A DNA stretch of 64,000 bases from positions 1 through 64,000 of the forward strand of contig NZ_CABVII010000001.1 of NCBI RefSeq assembly GCF_902497995.1, in the 5' to 3' direction. This DNA comes from Pseudomonas fluorescens (GTDB lineage Bacteria; Pseudomonadota; Gammaproteobacteria; Pseudomonadales; Pseudomonadaceae). Below are positions 28,997-38,276 of the stretch, piece by piece (position 1 is the stretch's first letter; each line of letters begins with the position of its first letter). The notes beneath the pieces are model-generated. The model had not been told where the DNA came from. It did not search any database and saw only the letters and a program-made list of their open reading frames with translations. Both the position numbers and the translations under genes were made by a program.

Positions 28997-29808
28997 GGCG
29001 AATGTTAGTGATCGGGACAACCGTGGTTTTATCGCTGAGTGGGGCACTGGCGCAGGCCGTCGAGCTGATGCGCTGGGAGCGCCTGCCCCTCGCCATTCCA
29101 TTGGTGATTGGTCAGGAACGGGTGGTCTTTGTCGACGAGGACGTTCGCGTCGGCCTGCCCTCATCACTCACCGGCAAACTGCGCGTGCAATCCACCGGGG
29201 GCACGCTGTACCTGCGAGCAGCGGAGGCGATTACCCCTACCCGATTACAACTGCAGTCGGTGGCGACGGGCGAGATCATCCTGCTGGATATCGCAGCAGC
29301 TCCCGGCGATCAAGCGCTGGAGCCAGTGCGGATCCTCAGAAATTCTCCGGTGCAGTCCACCGAGGCTGAACCGAACACCGCCCCCATTGCAGAACGCACA
29401 CCGATCCCGGTCGCCTTGACCCGCTATGCCGCACAAAGTCTCTACTCGCCGTTGCGCACCGTCGAGTCCCTGCCCGGCGTACGGCGGGTGCCGCTCAAGC
29501 TACGTACCGAGCTGCCGACCTTGCTGCCAAGCGAACACGTGTCTAGCACACCCCTCGCCGCCTGGCGACTCGGTGATTACTGGGTGACCGCGGTGAAGTT
29601 ACGCAACCGTAGGTCAGCAACCGTGCAACTCGATCCCCGCTGGCTGCAGGCCCAGCTGTTTGCCGCCGCCTTTCAGCATGCCTTCCTCGGACCGCTCGGC
29701 AGTGCCGAGGACACCACGGTCGCCTACCTCATCACCCGCGGCGCAGGCCTCGAACACGCCATTCTGGTGCCCTCACCCGCGGCGCGAGGTGATGACAATG
29801 AAAGCTAA
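28993..29808 (+). CDS. ICE protein, TIGR03749-like
   Basis: A 271-residue exported protein with a signal peptide (MRRMLVIGTTVVLSLSGALA) and the sequence VELMRWERLPLAIPLVIGQE, typical of the TIGR03749 (PFL_4704-type) GI-T4SS component, thought to be a TraK/VirB9-like periplasmic part. The frame is complete. Overlaps the preceding remnant and the following gene start. It could still be made, but its partners are broken. Confidence 0.82.
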   Translation: MRRMLVIGTTVVLSLSGALAQAVELMRWERLPLAIPLVIGQERVVFVDEDVRVGLPSSLTGKLRVQSTGGTLYLRAAEAITPTRLQLQSVATGEIILLDIAAAPGDQALEPVRILRNSPVQSTEAEPNTAPIAERTPIPVALTRYAAQSLYSPLRTVESLPGVRRVPLKLRTELPTLLPSEHVSSTPLAAWRLGDYWVTAVKLRNRRSATVQLDPRWLQAQLFAAAFQHAFLGPLGSAEDTTVAYLITRGAGLEHAILVPSPAARGDDNES

Positions 29809-30392
29809 TGCGCTGCTCAAGTGGCTGGTGCCGGGAGCAATGCTGGCCATGGTGTTGATCATCCTGAAAACCTGGGTCGCCGGAGGTAGCACGTCCGCTC
29901 CGGAGAGTTCGCTTGATCAGGGCAACCTCCAACTGTCCGCCGAACAAGCCAAGTCGCTGGGCATCGCCGGCGATACCCCGCGCGATACCGTCGCCACTCT
30001 GGTCGGCCACCCGCCGTGTCATCGAAGCCCTGCGTGACGATCCCGATCAGGATCTACTGGCCCGACGCTTGGCCAGCGAGACGGCCTTATCCAGCGTGCT
30101 CGACAAAGCCCTCCTACTGCTACGCACCCTGTTGGCCGGTAGTCACTAACCGAACATCGCTGCCGCCGAGCCGGCCCAGAACGCCTTGACGAAAAACATC
30201 GACGCCCTAGAACGCGAAATTCGCCTGCTGCAAACCGAACTGCAGGTCCGACAGATGTTGGCCACCAACACCGCCAGCCTGGTCCTCGATCGGCATGCCG
30301 GGGGGGCCGAGGCCTCACGCACCATCGAGCAAGGTGATCCCGAGCCGGGCCGGCTCAATCACGCCGACGCCGAAGCGGCAGTGACACCATGA
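29798..30392 (+). pseudogene. Fusion remnant of two ICE genes (TIGR03752 5' end, TIGR03755 3' end)
   Basis: The first about 67 codons (MKANALLKWLVPGAMLAMVL, a membrane anchor, then LDQGNLQLSAEQAKSLGI) match the start of the TIGR03752 (PFL_4705-type) protein. From 30012 another frame encodes the C-terminal part of the TIGR03755 (PFL_4711-type) protein (VIEALRDDPDQDLLARRLAS and ALEREIRLLQTELQVRQML). That second part also carries a TAA at 30147-30149. The deletion should have removed everything that normally lies between, including the conjugation ATPase and TraU-like genes. The end overlaps the next gene start at 30389. Confidence 0.75.
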
Positions 30393-30697
30393 ACCGCTCA
30401 CGGCTGCTCACGCTGCTCTCGGCGTTGGGAGTTGCCGCGGTGATGCTTCTGGTCGCCTCCCTGGTCACACAGCTCGGCAGCATGGCGCTGGGCAGTGTTG
30501 ATACCTGGCAACACGCGTTCGAAGCGACGCGACCTTATTTACGGGTATGGCGGGTTCTGCTCTACGGCGCCCTGTTTGCCCTCTGGTGGGACCTGCTTCG
30601 GCGCTACCGCCATCGACCAGCAGATCGACTGCGGGTGCAGCGCATCGGGACCATGGGGCTCGTGCTCGTTACCTTTGTCGAACTCACCCGACTGTGA
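30389..30697 (+). CDS. ICE membrane protein of unknown role (102 aa)
   Basis: A 102-residue protein with about three hydrophobic segments (residues about 8-32, 55-68, 85-98). It starts in a 4-base overlap with the TIGR03755 remnant and ends 10 bases before the TraG-like gene, so it is a conserved-position member of the transfer operon. No domain was recognised. Confidence 0.6.
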   Translation: MNRSRLLTLLSALGVAAVMLLVASLVTQLGSMALGSVDTWQHAFEATRPYLRVWRVLLYGALFALWWDLLRRYRHRPADRLRVQRIGTMGLVLVTFVELTRL

Positions 30698-30707
30698 GGC
30701 CACGGCC

Positions 30708-32252
30708 ATGCTCATGAGCACCAACAGCTACTTGGAGTTTTACCTCTCCTTGCTGGCCTGGATCATCAACAACGGCCTCTGGAGCATCTTGTCCGACACC
30801 GGGCTGTTCGCCGCGCCCTTCGGTGCCATCATCCTGCAGGAATGGCTGTCGGCCCGTCAGCAAGGCGCGGATGAAGGTAACAAGGGACTGTTCTCGGTGC
30901 CACGGATCGAGAATCGGCTGTGGCTGGCCTACATCGTGGTGCTGTTCGGCTGCGCACCGGTCTTTCCATTGAGCCTCGCCTCCATGACCTTGGATGCGGC
31001 GGCCAGCCAGCGCTGCGGGGTCAGTGTGGCCAATCCGGCGGACACCGCCTGGGGGACCACCTTCAACACCCTCGGCGAACGCTCGGCCAACGTGCCGGTC
31101 TGGTGGTTTCTGGTGCATGCAGTGAGCAAAGGCGTGAGCGCGGCGGCCACCGCCGCCATCCCCTGCGCCCCGGATATCCGGCAGATGCGTATGGAGATCG
31201 ACAGCTCGCGGATTGACAGCCAAGTGCTGCTGCAGGAAGTCGCCGACTTCACCCGCGACTGCTATGGCTATTCCCGCTCTAGACTGTTCACCCACCGTCC
31301 GCAGTTGAACAAGGCCCAGAGTCACGATACTGCCTGGATCGGCTCGAGCTATTTCCTCGAGACGCCCGGCTACTACGATACCGATCGTTCGCGCACGCCA
31401 CGGGTCAGTTGGCCCTATGACGCGCGCCGCGATGTGTCCTTGCCGCGACTGGAGAATGGCGCGGGCTATCCCACCTGCAAGCAATGGTGGAGCGATAGCG
31501 GTATCGGATTACGCGAGCGCTTGATCAAGGAGATCGATCCTTCGTTGCTGACGCAGCTGAAGGGCTGGCTGACGGGCCGCTCCAACAACGAGATCGAGGA
31601 TGCTACCCTGCGCGAGCTGGTCAGTCCGCGCCAGCAGTCGAGGGCCATGTCGCCCGGACAGGTGTTTCAGGATTATGGCTCCAGCGCGCGCGGCGGCTCG
31701 ATCAATCAAGGGCTCAACAACCTGGCGACCAACACCGGGCTGGCCCTCGGTTCCTTCAGCAACTTCCCGGCTATGAATGCACTGCGCGCCGCCCTGCCGA
31801 TGGTGCAGGCGTTTCTGACCATGGGCGTCATCATCAGCTTGCCACTGGTGCTGCTGGTCAGTACCTACCAGTTGAAGACCGTCATGACCGTGACCTTCGC
31901 GCTGTTCACTTTGCACATGCTGACCTTTTGGTGGGAGCTGGCACGCTGGGTAGACTCCAGCATGCTCAATACCCTGTACAGCCAGGTGTCGGCGTCCAAC
32001 AAAGTGCTGTTATCGCTGCCGACCTCTGGTGTCATGGATGGAACGGTCACGGCACAGGTGATTGAGTATGTGATGGGAACGATGTTTATTGTGCTGCCTA
32101 TGTTGTTCTTTACGGCGATGAGCTGGGCTGGATACCGAATCGGATCAATTGCAGAAGGTATGCTCTCCAAAGGAGGCGCCCAAGCCCAAGATGCAGGAGC
32201 AAGAGGTTCAGAAGCTCTGATGTCTGCCGGCAAGACTTTGAAAAGGGGCTAA
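30708..32252 (+). CDS. TraG-like conjugal transfer membrane protein
   Basis: A 514-residue membrane protein with the TraG N-terminal-domain pattern: hydrophobic segments near residues 10-45, 75-100, 125-150, then a hydrophilic middle and three more segments near 360-480. In the family it serves mating-pair stabilisation or T4SS assembly at the inner membrane. The start at 30708 (MLMSTNSYLEF) is supported by gene spacing; the frame extends far upstream without similarity. The frame is intact, unlike several preceding genes. A DUF3742 gene converges on it, as is usual in GI-type ICEs. Confidence 0.82.
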   Translation: MLMSTNSYLEFYLSLLAWIINNGLWSILSDTGLFAAPFGAIILQEWLSARQQGADEGNKGLFSVPRIENRLWLAYIVVLFGCAPVFPLSLASMTLDAAASQRCGVSVANPADTAWGTTFNTLGERSANVPVWWFLVHAVSKGVSAAATAAIPCAPDIRQMRMEIDSSRIDSQVLLQEVADFTRDCYGYSRSRLFTHRPQLNKAQSHDTAWIGSSYFLETPGYYDTDRSRTPRVSWPYDARRDVSLPRLENGAGYPTCKQWWSDSGIGLRERLIKEIDPSLLTQLKGWLTGRSNNEIEDATLRELVSPRQQSRAMSPGQVFQDYGSSARGGSINQGLNNLATNTGLALGSFSNFPAMNALRAALPMVQAFLTMGVIISLPLVLLVSTYQLKTVMTVTFALFTLHMLTFWWELARWVDSSMLNTLYSQVSASNKVLLSLPTSGVMDGTVTAQVIEYVMGTMFIVLPMLFFTAMSWAGYRIGSIAEGMLSKGGAQAQDAGARGSEALMSAGKTLKRG

Positions 32253-32261
32253 CCCCCTTGG

Positions 32262-32645
32262 TTACAGATCTTTCAGGTCGGGTTGCCCCGGAGCGCGGCC
32301 GAACTCATATTCGCCGTATGGATCACCGTATGCCTTGTACCGAAGAGCATTCTTAGACGGAATCGGAGCAGCGTTGACCAATGACCCAAATAAAACAATA
32401 AGGATCACAATCGATATCGCCAGCCACAAACTGACAAAGAGCAATCCTCCGATCAACGCCAGTTTTGCAACCAGAAAGCTTCCACGAACAATGCCTTTAC
32501 CTGCAGGTATACCTGCCGACACCGCCCGCTCAGCCACACGGGACTCGAACTCTTTCAACCAGCGATACCCACGTTTTAGCGACATGCCACAGGCATAGGC
32601 CCATCGATGGGCGCGGGAAACGTGAATGGGGGCTTGCGTCGGCAT
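32262..32645 (-). CDS. DUF3742-family ICE protein
   Basis: A 127-residue protein with a hydrophobic stretch of about 40 residues in the middle (about 60-92), probably two short membrane segments, and an end rich in Gly, Tyr and Glu (GDPYGEYEFG). It matches the DUF3742 family that lies convergent to TraG-like genes in Pseudomonas ICEs. The function is unknown. Confidence 0.78.
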   Translation of the reverse strand: MPTQAPIHVSRAHRWAYACGMSLKRGYRWLKEFESRVAERAVSAGIPAGKGIVRGSFLVAKLALIGGLLFVSLWLAISIVILIVLFGSLVNAAPIPSKNALRYKAYGDPYGEYEFGRAPGQPDLKDL

Positions 32646-33181
32646 GGTTTCGCCCTCTGCTGAGCGTTTTCATGATGGATACTGCAGTTCCAGCCTACTA
32701 CTGAAAATGGTCCGCGCTTGACCGTTTATCAGTTTACCCAGCCGAAAACCTCTCACTGGAAGCCAGCAGACAAGCCGCGTGCAACAGCGTTGCTGAAGGG
32801 GTTGACCCGCATAAACCGCGCAGCTAAAAACCTCAGTACGGACTGCTGTTATCGACAGCACCTGCCCAGGTAGTCGAGACCTTCGAGACTACGTCACCTT
32901 GGTGATGGTTCTCCCCAAGTGCGATTAGCGTTCGGTAGCTCGCACGGTCACCGCTTCCACGATGATGAACGCCCACTGTTCTCCAAAGCGTCTGTCGAGC
33001 CCTGCTCGTCAGGTACGCCCACGCTTTTTTTTCAACCCCCGGCAGGGATTTTTTTCCTGTACCGCTCAGCCTCATTTCCACAGTCGGATGGCCTCCAAAG
33101 GCACCTATCCAATTCATCACCCACCGGGGAACCCTCCCCGACGGGCAAGGCGTTCCTCCGCTTTCTCTCGAGGAAACTGCC
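32646..33181. other. Non-coding ICE stretch upstream of the ardC-like gene
   Basis: No supported gene. A hairpin GTAGTC...GACTAC at about 32876-32898 and a CCCGGCAGGG followed by seven T near 33043-33060 are visible. The latter could be a terminator or leader element for the downstream antirestriction gene. Confidence 0.45.
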
Positions 33182-34143
33182 ATGCGCGATATCTACCAAG
33201 ACGTGACCGACAAGATCGTGACCGCTTTAGGCCAAGGCGTTGCTCCCTGGATCAAACCCTGGACCTCAACTGGCTCATCGAACCACGGTCCTCACCAACC
33301 CTTCCCCATCAATGCGATCACTCGGCGTGCCTATTCCGGCATTAATCTCCCCCTGCTTTGGGCCGAGGCCCGATTGCAGGGCTTCACGCAAGATCGTTGG
33401 CTGACCTACAACCAAGCCAAAAAAGCCGGTGGGCACATCCGCAAGGGTGAACACAGCACCCTGGCAGTTCTCTACAAGCCGATGGAACGCGAAGAACAGA
33501 GCGAATCAGGGCAACCCGTTCTCGATGAGAACGGCCAGCCCAAGGTCACTCACTTTGGCATTCTCCGGACGCACTTCCTGTTCAATATCGAACAAACGGA
33601 GGGACTCGATGCACTCAATGAATTCCTGATCGAAACGGAACCGAGCGATCCCTTTCAGGCCAACAGCGCTGCGGAACATCTGCTGCTCAGCTCTGGAGCA
33701 AAGATTGTTCATCGGCCGGCCGACCAAGCCTTTACCACCCGCTCAGAGATTTCATCCAACTGCCGACAAAGGCGCAATTTCACTACGAAAGTGGCTATTA
33801 CGCCACGGCGCTACATGAACTGACCCATTGGGTCGGGGGCCCCTCGCGTCTACACCGCGAAGGGGTGGTTTTACCTAGCCCATTCGGTACGCCGGGTTAT
33901 GCCTTCGAGGAGCTAGTGGCTGAAATAGGCGCGGCATTCTTGTGCGCTCATTGCGGCATTCAGGGCGAGTTGCGCCATGCGGGTTACCTTGAGTCCTGGC
34001 TCGGCCTGCTCAAGGCAGACAAACGCGCAATCTTTCGGGCCAGTGGCCAAGCCGGAACGGCATCAGAGTATCTGCTCAACCTGGAGCGGCCATCGAAGTC
34101 AGCGGTCTTGGATGACCCGCTGGGCGTGAACGATGGCGCTTAA
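33182..34143 (+). pseudogene. ArdC-like antirestriction/zincin protein, frameshifted
   Basis: A DUF1738/ArdC-type gene. The N-terminal ssDNA-binding region (MRDIYQDVTDKIVTALGQGV, WTSTGSSNHGPHQPFPINA) reads in one frame to about 33730. The frame then shifts by one base in a TTTACC run (a missing T restores QAFYHPLRDFIQLP). The second frame holds the intact zincin motif ALHELTHW and the family end GYAFEELVAEIGAAFLCAHC to 34143. As it stands the first frame stops at 33823 without the metal site, so the protein is probably inactive unless a sequencing error or slippage is involved. Confidence 0.85.
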
Positions 34144-34174
34144 TCATTATCTCTCCGCTGCAACCGCTTCAGAG

Positions 34175-34200
34175 GGCCCAACGCGAGTTGGGCCTTTTTT
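34175..34200 (+). terminator. Intrinsic terminator after the ardC-like gene
   Basis: A perfect 8-bp stem GGCCCAAC / GTTGGGCC with GCGA loop is followed by TTTTTT. It lies about 32 bases after the stop. Confidence 0.9.
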
Positions 34201-34271
34201 CGGCCCTGAACAACAGAAGGCCTCACGCTGCGAGACTGTGCAGGAGGTGGTCGCAACCCAGCGGCAAACTG

Positions 34272-34466
34272 TTACGTATCCAGGTTTTGCGCCAGAAAAC
34301 CCACAAGTTCCAGCGGGCTTTGGCTGTCGATCACTTTATAGATCAGATCGCGCTTGCTGCGTGGCAACTTCTTGACCACGCTCTTCGCCGAAGCCCGGAC
34401 AGCCTCGTCCGTTCTATGAATACGGGCCGCCAAGAGCAGCACCAATGTCGCGTCAGTGAGGTTCAT
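34272..34466 (-). CDS. Small unknown ICE protein (64 aa)
   Basis: A 64-residue protein starting MNLTDATLVLLLAARIHRTD, with a basic middle (SAKSVVKKLPRSKRDLIYK). The frame continues upstream to 34592 but the added part has low-complexity Ala/Arg content and no support, so I prefer 34466. No domain recognised. It lies opposite to the relaxase gene in the ICE module. Confidence 0.45.
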   Translation of the reverse strand: MNLTDATLVLLLAARIHRTDEAVRASAKSVVKKLPRSKRDLIYKVIDSQSPLELVGFLAQNLDT

Positions 34467-34691
34467 CGTTCGCCCCAAAAATATGCAGCGCAGTGTACCG
34501 ACTCTTGCCTTTGCCGCACCAGCACGCGCCTCAACAAAACGATGCCCAGCGGTATCGCTATTCCCCTTGCCGCGCAAAAGGCCACACGCCAAAAGGACAG
34601 GTAAAGGTTGGAAGGGAATGGGGCCTCAAGGGTAAGAGCACTACCCGAAAAGGCTAAAAGGCCACTGGCCCACCACCTGCCGGAGGTCACG

Positions 34692-36419
34692 ATGTTCAGT
34701 CTGTTTCACCGCAAAGGGCCAAAGCCCCCTCCGCCACTGAGCGTGAGCGTTGCCGAAGGGTACCTGCCCATCGAATCCGCCCATACCCTGTTAGCCGCGG
34801 AGCACCGCCGCCAGTTGCTCGAGCGTATCTGGCAGTCCACCGCCCTCTCTCACGCGCAATTCACTCAGCTCTACTTACTGCCGATCCAACGCTACGCCGA
34901 ACAGGTCCAGCAACTTCCGGCCAGCGAAACGCACCACCATGCGTACCTCGGCGGCATGCTCGACCATGGCTTGGAGCTCGTTGCCTGCAGTCTGAAACTG
35001 CGCCAGTCGTATCTGCTGCTCACCGGTGCCGCCCCCGAAGACCAAGCCGCCCAGACCGACGCTTGGTCCGCGGCAATCGCCTATGGCGCGCTGCTGCATG
35101 ACATTGGCAAGATCGCCGTCGACCTGCGGGTCGAACGCCAGGATGGCAGCCCTTGGCACCCTTGGCAGGGACCGCTGGATCAACCCTACCGCTTTCGCTA
35201 TATCAAGGGTCGTGACTACCACTTGCATGGCGCCGCCGCAGGGTTGCTCTACACCCAAATTCTCGACCGCCCGATCCTCGATTGGCTCAGTGGCTTTCCG
35301 TCATTGTGGGCCAGCCTGCTGTATGTCCTGGCGGGCCAGTACGAACATGCCAGCGTGCTCGGCGAACTAGTGATCCAGGCCGATCGGGTCTCCACCGCGC
35401 AGAACATCGGGGGCAATCCGAGCAAGGCGCTGCAAGCGCCGATCCATTCACTGCAACATCACTTGATCACTGGACTGCGACACCTGGTCCAACACGAGCT
35501 GAAACTCAACCAGCCGGGCGCCGCCGGCTGGTTGACCCAGGACGCTTTGTGGCTGGTGAGCAAGATCGTTACCGACAAGTTGCGCGCTTATCTGCTGTCG
35601 CAATCGATCGAGGGCATTCCTTCATCCAATATCGCGGTGTTCGACGAGCTGCAATCCCATGGGTTGGTCGAGTCGACTCCGGCAGGCAAAGCCATCTGGA
35701 GTGCTCGCGTGGCCCAGGGAAGTTGGCAACAGAGCTTCACTTTTTTGCGCCTCCAGCCGGCGTTGATCTGGGCAAATAAAGATCGGCCCGAGGCTTTCAA
35801 CGGAATGGTGAGCGTGGCCGTCGATGAGCAGCCGACAACAGCACCCGCATCGCCAGTATCGTCCGAGGTTGTCAGCCAAAGCTTGACTCAAAGTCCATCG
35901 CCGCCTGCCCCACTGGCGATGGAAGATGCTGATGACTACCTTGGAACACTGCTAGATATTTTCGAACCGGCAGAACCTGAGGCCCATATTTCACTTTCTG
36001 GAAGCCCCCTCAACAGCTTAAGCCCTCCTTCGGACAACCCCGGTCAGGTATTTCTGAATTGGGTCAGGGAAGGTATCCAGAGTCACAAGCTCATCATCAA
36101 CGACAGCAAGGCCAAGATTCACACGGTGGACGGTACCGTTTTCCTGGTTACCCCCGGAATTTTCCAACTCTATGTCCAGGAGTTTCCTGGCATCTCCCAT
36201 AGTGCCAACGAAGGCGCGGATGAGTGGCGCTGGGTGCAGAAGCAGTTCGAGAAATTGAAGATCCATCGGAAGCGTGAGGACGGTCTGAATATCTGGGCCT
36301 GCCAAGTGCGAGGTCCTAGAAAGAAAACCATCTTGAAGGGATATCTGATTGAGGAATCGAAGCTATTTTTTGAATTGATGCCATCCGATAATCCTTTTCT
36401 TAAAATCGAAAAGTATTGA
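34692..36419 (+). CDS. MobH-family relaxase (TraI/DUF1528 type)
   Basis: A 575-residue conjugative relaxase of the MobH/TraI type used by GI-type ICEs to nick oriT. The metal-binding HD-like core is visible: ETHHHAYLGGMLDHGLE (about residues 79-95) and ALLHDIGKIAVDL (about 133-145). A C-terminal domain (HRKREDGLNIWACQVRG) closes the protein. I chose the ATG at 34692 because it has a GGAGGT site 5-10 bases upstream. The frame is complete, so this ICE remnant keeps its DNA-processing enzyme while its secretion genes are broken. No integrase or tRNA attachment site follows directly. Confidence 0.88.
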   Translation: MFSLFHRKGPKPPPPLSVSVAEGYLPIESAHTLLAAEHRRQLLERIWQSTALSHAQFTQLYLLPIQRYAEQVQQLPASETHHHAYLGGMLDHGLELVACSLKLRQSYLLLTGAAPEDQAAQTDAWSAAIAYGALLHDIGKIAVDLRVERQDGSPWHPWQGPLDQPYRFRYIKGRDYHLHGAAAGLLYTQILDRPILDWLSGFPSLWASLLYVLAGQYEHASVLGELVIQADRVSTAQNIGGNPSKALQAPIHSLQHHLITGLRHLVQHELKLNQPGAAGWLTQDALWLVSKIVTDKLRAYLLSQSIEGIPSSNIAVFDELQSHGLVESTPAGKAIWSARVAQGSWQQSFTFLRLQPALIWANKDRPEAFNGMVSVAVDEQPTTAPASPVSSEVVSQSLTQSPSPPAPLAMEDADDYLGTLLDIFEPAEPEAHISLSGSPLNSLSPPSDNPGQVFLNWVREGIQSHKLIINDSKAKIHTVDGTVFLVTPGIFQLYVQEFPGISHSANEGADEWRWVQKQFEKLKIHRKREDGLNIWACQVRGPRKKTILKGYLIEESKLFFELMPSDNPFLKIEKY

Positions 36420-36734
36420 ATTTCCGCAACGTCTCATTGATTGGGATCTAAACGCACAGAGTCGACTCTTGAGTTCACTTGGCATTTCATTGCTCCGTTA
36501 CACTGCTTTTTCCGGAGCATCGTCCCATGAGGCGTTGGATGTAGCCATCGACCGCAGCCCCGGCCCACCTAGCCAATACTGTTTTATTTCTTCGCCTCGT
36601 AGCAATTTTTTAGCAGTGTTTAAGTCAGGCCTGTCACGGGCACTGCCGGTTCTTGGTTTGGCGTCTGGGGGAGCGCAATAAGTCACCCGCTCTTCATTCG
36701 ACTGCTACGCTGAATTCTTCACGGAGGATTCACG
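36420..36734. other. Intergenic stretch at the ICE right side
   Basis: No supported gene. The last part (CTGCTACGCTGA near 36703) repeats the upstream sequence of the small gene at 9729, so it is probably the promoter region of the split gene that starts at 36735. Confidence 0.45.
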
Positions 36735-36848
36735 ATGCCAAATTCAGAACTGCTCCCTTCCCTGCTATTCAAGATCAACGAAAACCAGCTAGCCCTTGAG
36801 GCAGCCATCATGGAACTTTCAAACTGGGTGGAGCAACGGTCGCGGTAG
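36735..36848 (+). pseudogene. Small unknown gene, 5' half (cut by insertions)
   Basis: A GGAG site and ATG start a protein, MPNSELLPSLLFKINENQLA, matching the intact small protein at 9729 up to WVEQR. After that the reading frame ends in two foreign codons and a TAG. The missing 3' half is found at 40307-40421. The break carries GGAGCAAC at 36830-36837, repeated at the other side of the insertions as an 8-bp target duplication. Confidence 0.8.
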
Positions 36849-36893
36849 GGACGGCAGTTACCTGCCGCCCCCCGCACATACATGGACGCCCCC

Positions 36894-37154
36894 GGGTTGC
36901 CAAGCTTTCAATCTGTGACGGCTCGATGGTAGAGATTGCACTCATACATCCGGACTTTCGGTGCGGCGTTGCCGCTGTCCCTGATGGAATCCGCTGGCCG
37001 AGTTCTCAATAGATCCGTGTGCTCAGGGCACGCTGTGCGGGTCAGATTTTCTTGGCCACGGTCTTACCAGTTTTGCCATCAATTCATGATCACCTGAGCA
37101 ATCAATAGAGCTGGTCTGCTGCAGGGTTAAGTTGACGTCTTCAAGCCGCTCCGA
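36894..37154 (-). ncRNA. Candidate IS110/IS1111 guide (bridge/seek) RNA region
   Basis: The non-coding space downstream of the transposase stop inside the element. IS1111-type elements carry the target-recognition RNA here. I see the position and size but did not fold the sequence, so the RNA is a prediction from family knowledge. Confidence 0.4.
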
Positions 37155-38183
37155 TTACGCGACGACGGTCGTGTAATCGGAGCGGAACTCTCGGTCACCG
37201 GCCAACAAGGCCCAGATAATTCGGGCGTTTTTATTAGCCAGTGCAACGGCTGCCACATTGGCGTTACGCCGCTTAAGTAGCCGGCCAAGCCAGCTGTCAG
37301 AGATCTCTTTTCGCTGTGCTGCGCAGATCATCGACCGCGCCCCCTGGATCAGTAGCGTCCGTAAATAGGAGTCCCCCCGCTTACTCATCCCCAACAGCAC
37401 CGTCTTACCTCCAGTGGAATTCTGCTTCGGCACCAGCCCAAGCCAAGCACTCACCTGTCGGCCATTCTTGAAACTCTTGGCATCGCCAAGAGAGGCTACC
37501 ATCGCACTGGCAGTGATCGGCCCGATGCCTGGCATCTTGGCCAGCTTGCGGCTGTTTTCGTTTGCGCGATGCCAGGCAACAATTTGATTCTCGATCTCAT
37601 GAACCTGATGATCGAACCCCTTCAATTGTTCCAGTAGACGCTGCACAAGCATACGAAACGAGCCCGGCAACTCATTGCGCTCATCCTCAATAAACTCCGG
37701 TACGCGCTTGGCGATATGTGCGATGCCTTGTGGGATTACAAGACCAAATTCGGCTAGCAGCCCACGGATCTGATTAGCTTGCGCTGTCCGCGCCTTCACG
37801 AATCCTTGACGAACCCGATGCAGCGACAGCACGGCCTGTTGCTCAATGTCCTTGATCGGCACAAAACGCATGTTTGGCCGACCCACTGCTTCGCAGATAG
37901 CCTCAGCATCAGCTACATCGTTTTTGTTCGTTTTCACGTATGGCTTTACGAATTGTGGGGCCATCAGCCTCACATCGTGACCCAAGCTGCGCAACTTGCG
38001 AGCCCAATGGTGGGCGCTTCCACAGGCCTCCATACCGATCAGACATTGCGGCATGATGGCAAAAAAGGTGGCGACCTGGTCGCGCTTGAGTTGCTTCCTC
38101 AGAACGGTCTTGCCATGTTCATTAACACCGTGTACCTGAAATACATTTTTCGCCAAGTCGATACCAACGGTCATAATTTTCAT
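37155..38183 (-). CDS. IS110-family transposase (DEDD)
   Basis: A complete 342-residue IS110-family recombinase. The RuvC-like N-terminal domain has the first Asp in VGIDLAKNVFQVHG (residue 8), the Glu in GMEACGSAHHWAR (about 52) and the DxxD pair in KNDVADAEAI (about 88-92). The C-terminal transposase_20 domain contains MPGIGPITASAMVASLGDAK and GRQVSAWLGLVPKQ. It works with an element-encoded guide RNA to recombine with a chosen target. The frame is intact. Confidence 0.92.
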   Translation of the reverse strand: MKIMTVGIDLAKNVFQVHGVNEHGKTVLRKQLKRDQVATFFAIMPQCLIGMEACGSAHHWARKLRSLGHDVRLMAPQFVKPYVKTNKNDVADAEAICEAVGRPNMRFVPIKDIEQQAVLSLHRVRQGFVKARTAQANQIRGLLAEFGLVIPQGIAHIAKRVPEFIEDERNELPGSFRMLVQRLLEQLKGFDHQVHEIENQIVAWHRANENSRKLAKMPGIGPITASAMVASLGDAKSFKNGRQVSAWLGLVPKQNSTGGKTVLLGMSKRGDSYLRTLLIQGARSMICAAQRKEISDSWLGRLLKRRNANVAAVALANKNARIIWALLAGDREFRSDYTTVVA

Positions 38184-38276
38184 ACCGGACGCTCCTCTTG
38201 GTTTGTGGTTTCTGAAGCCCTTCCACTATGGCATGTTGAGACCTCTGGTTTGTGGATGGGGGCGTCCATACCAATA

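Larger units (their letters stand above)
36879..38272 (-). mobile_element. IS110 family (IS1111-type) insertion sequence
   Basis: A DEDD transposase gene is enclosed by inverted ATGGACGCCCCC at 36882-36893 and its complement at 38258-38269. Subterminal inverted repeats and a long non-coding stretch after the transposase gene (about 260 bases, 36894-37154) fit the IS1111 subgroup, where that stretch encodes the guide RNA. The element splits intron A between domain V and domain VI. Exact ends are uncertain by a few bases. Confidence 0.7.

Noticed and set aside
36990..37060. Second domain V-like hairpin near GATCCGTGTGCTCAGGG
   Set aside because: It resembles the GATCCGT end of intron A domain V only over about 12 bases; the rest does not form the conserved domain V, so it may be part of the IS110 non-coding region.
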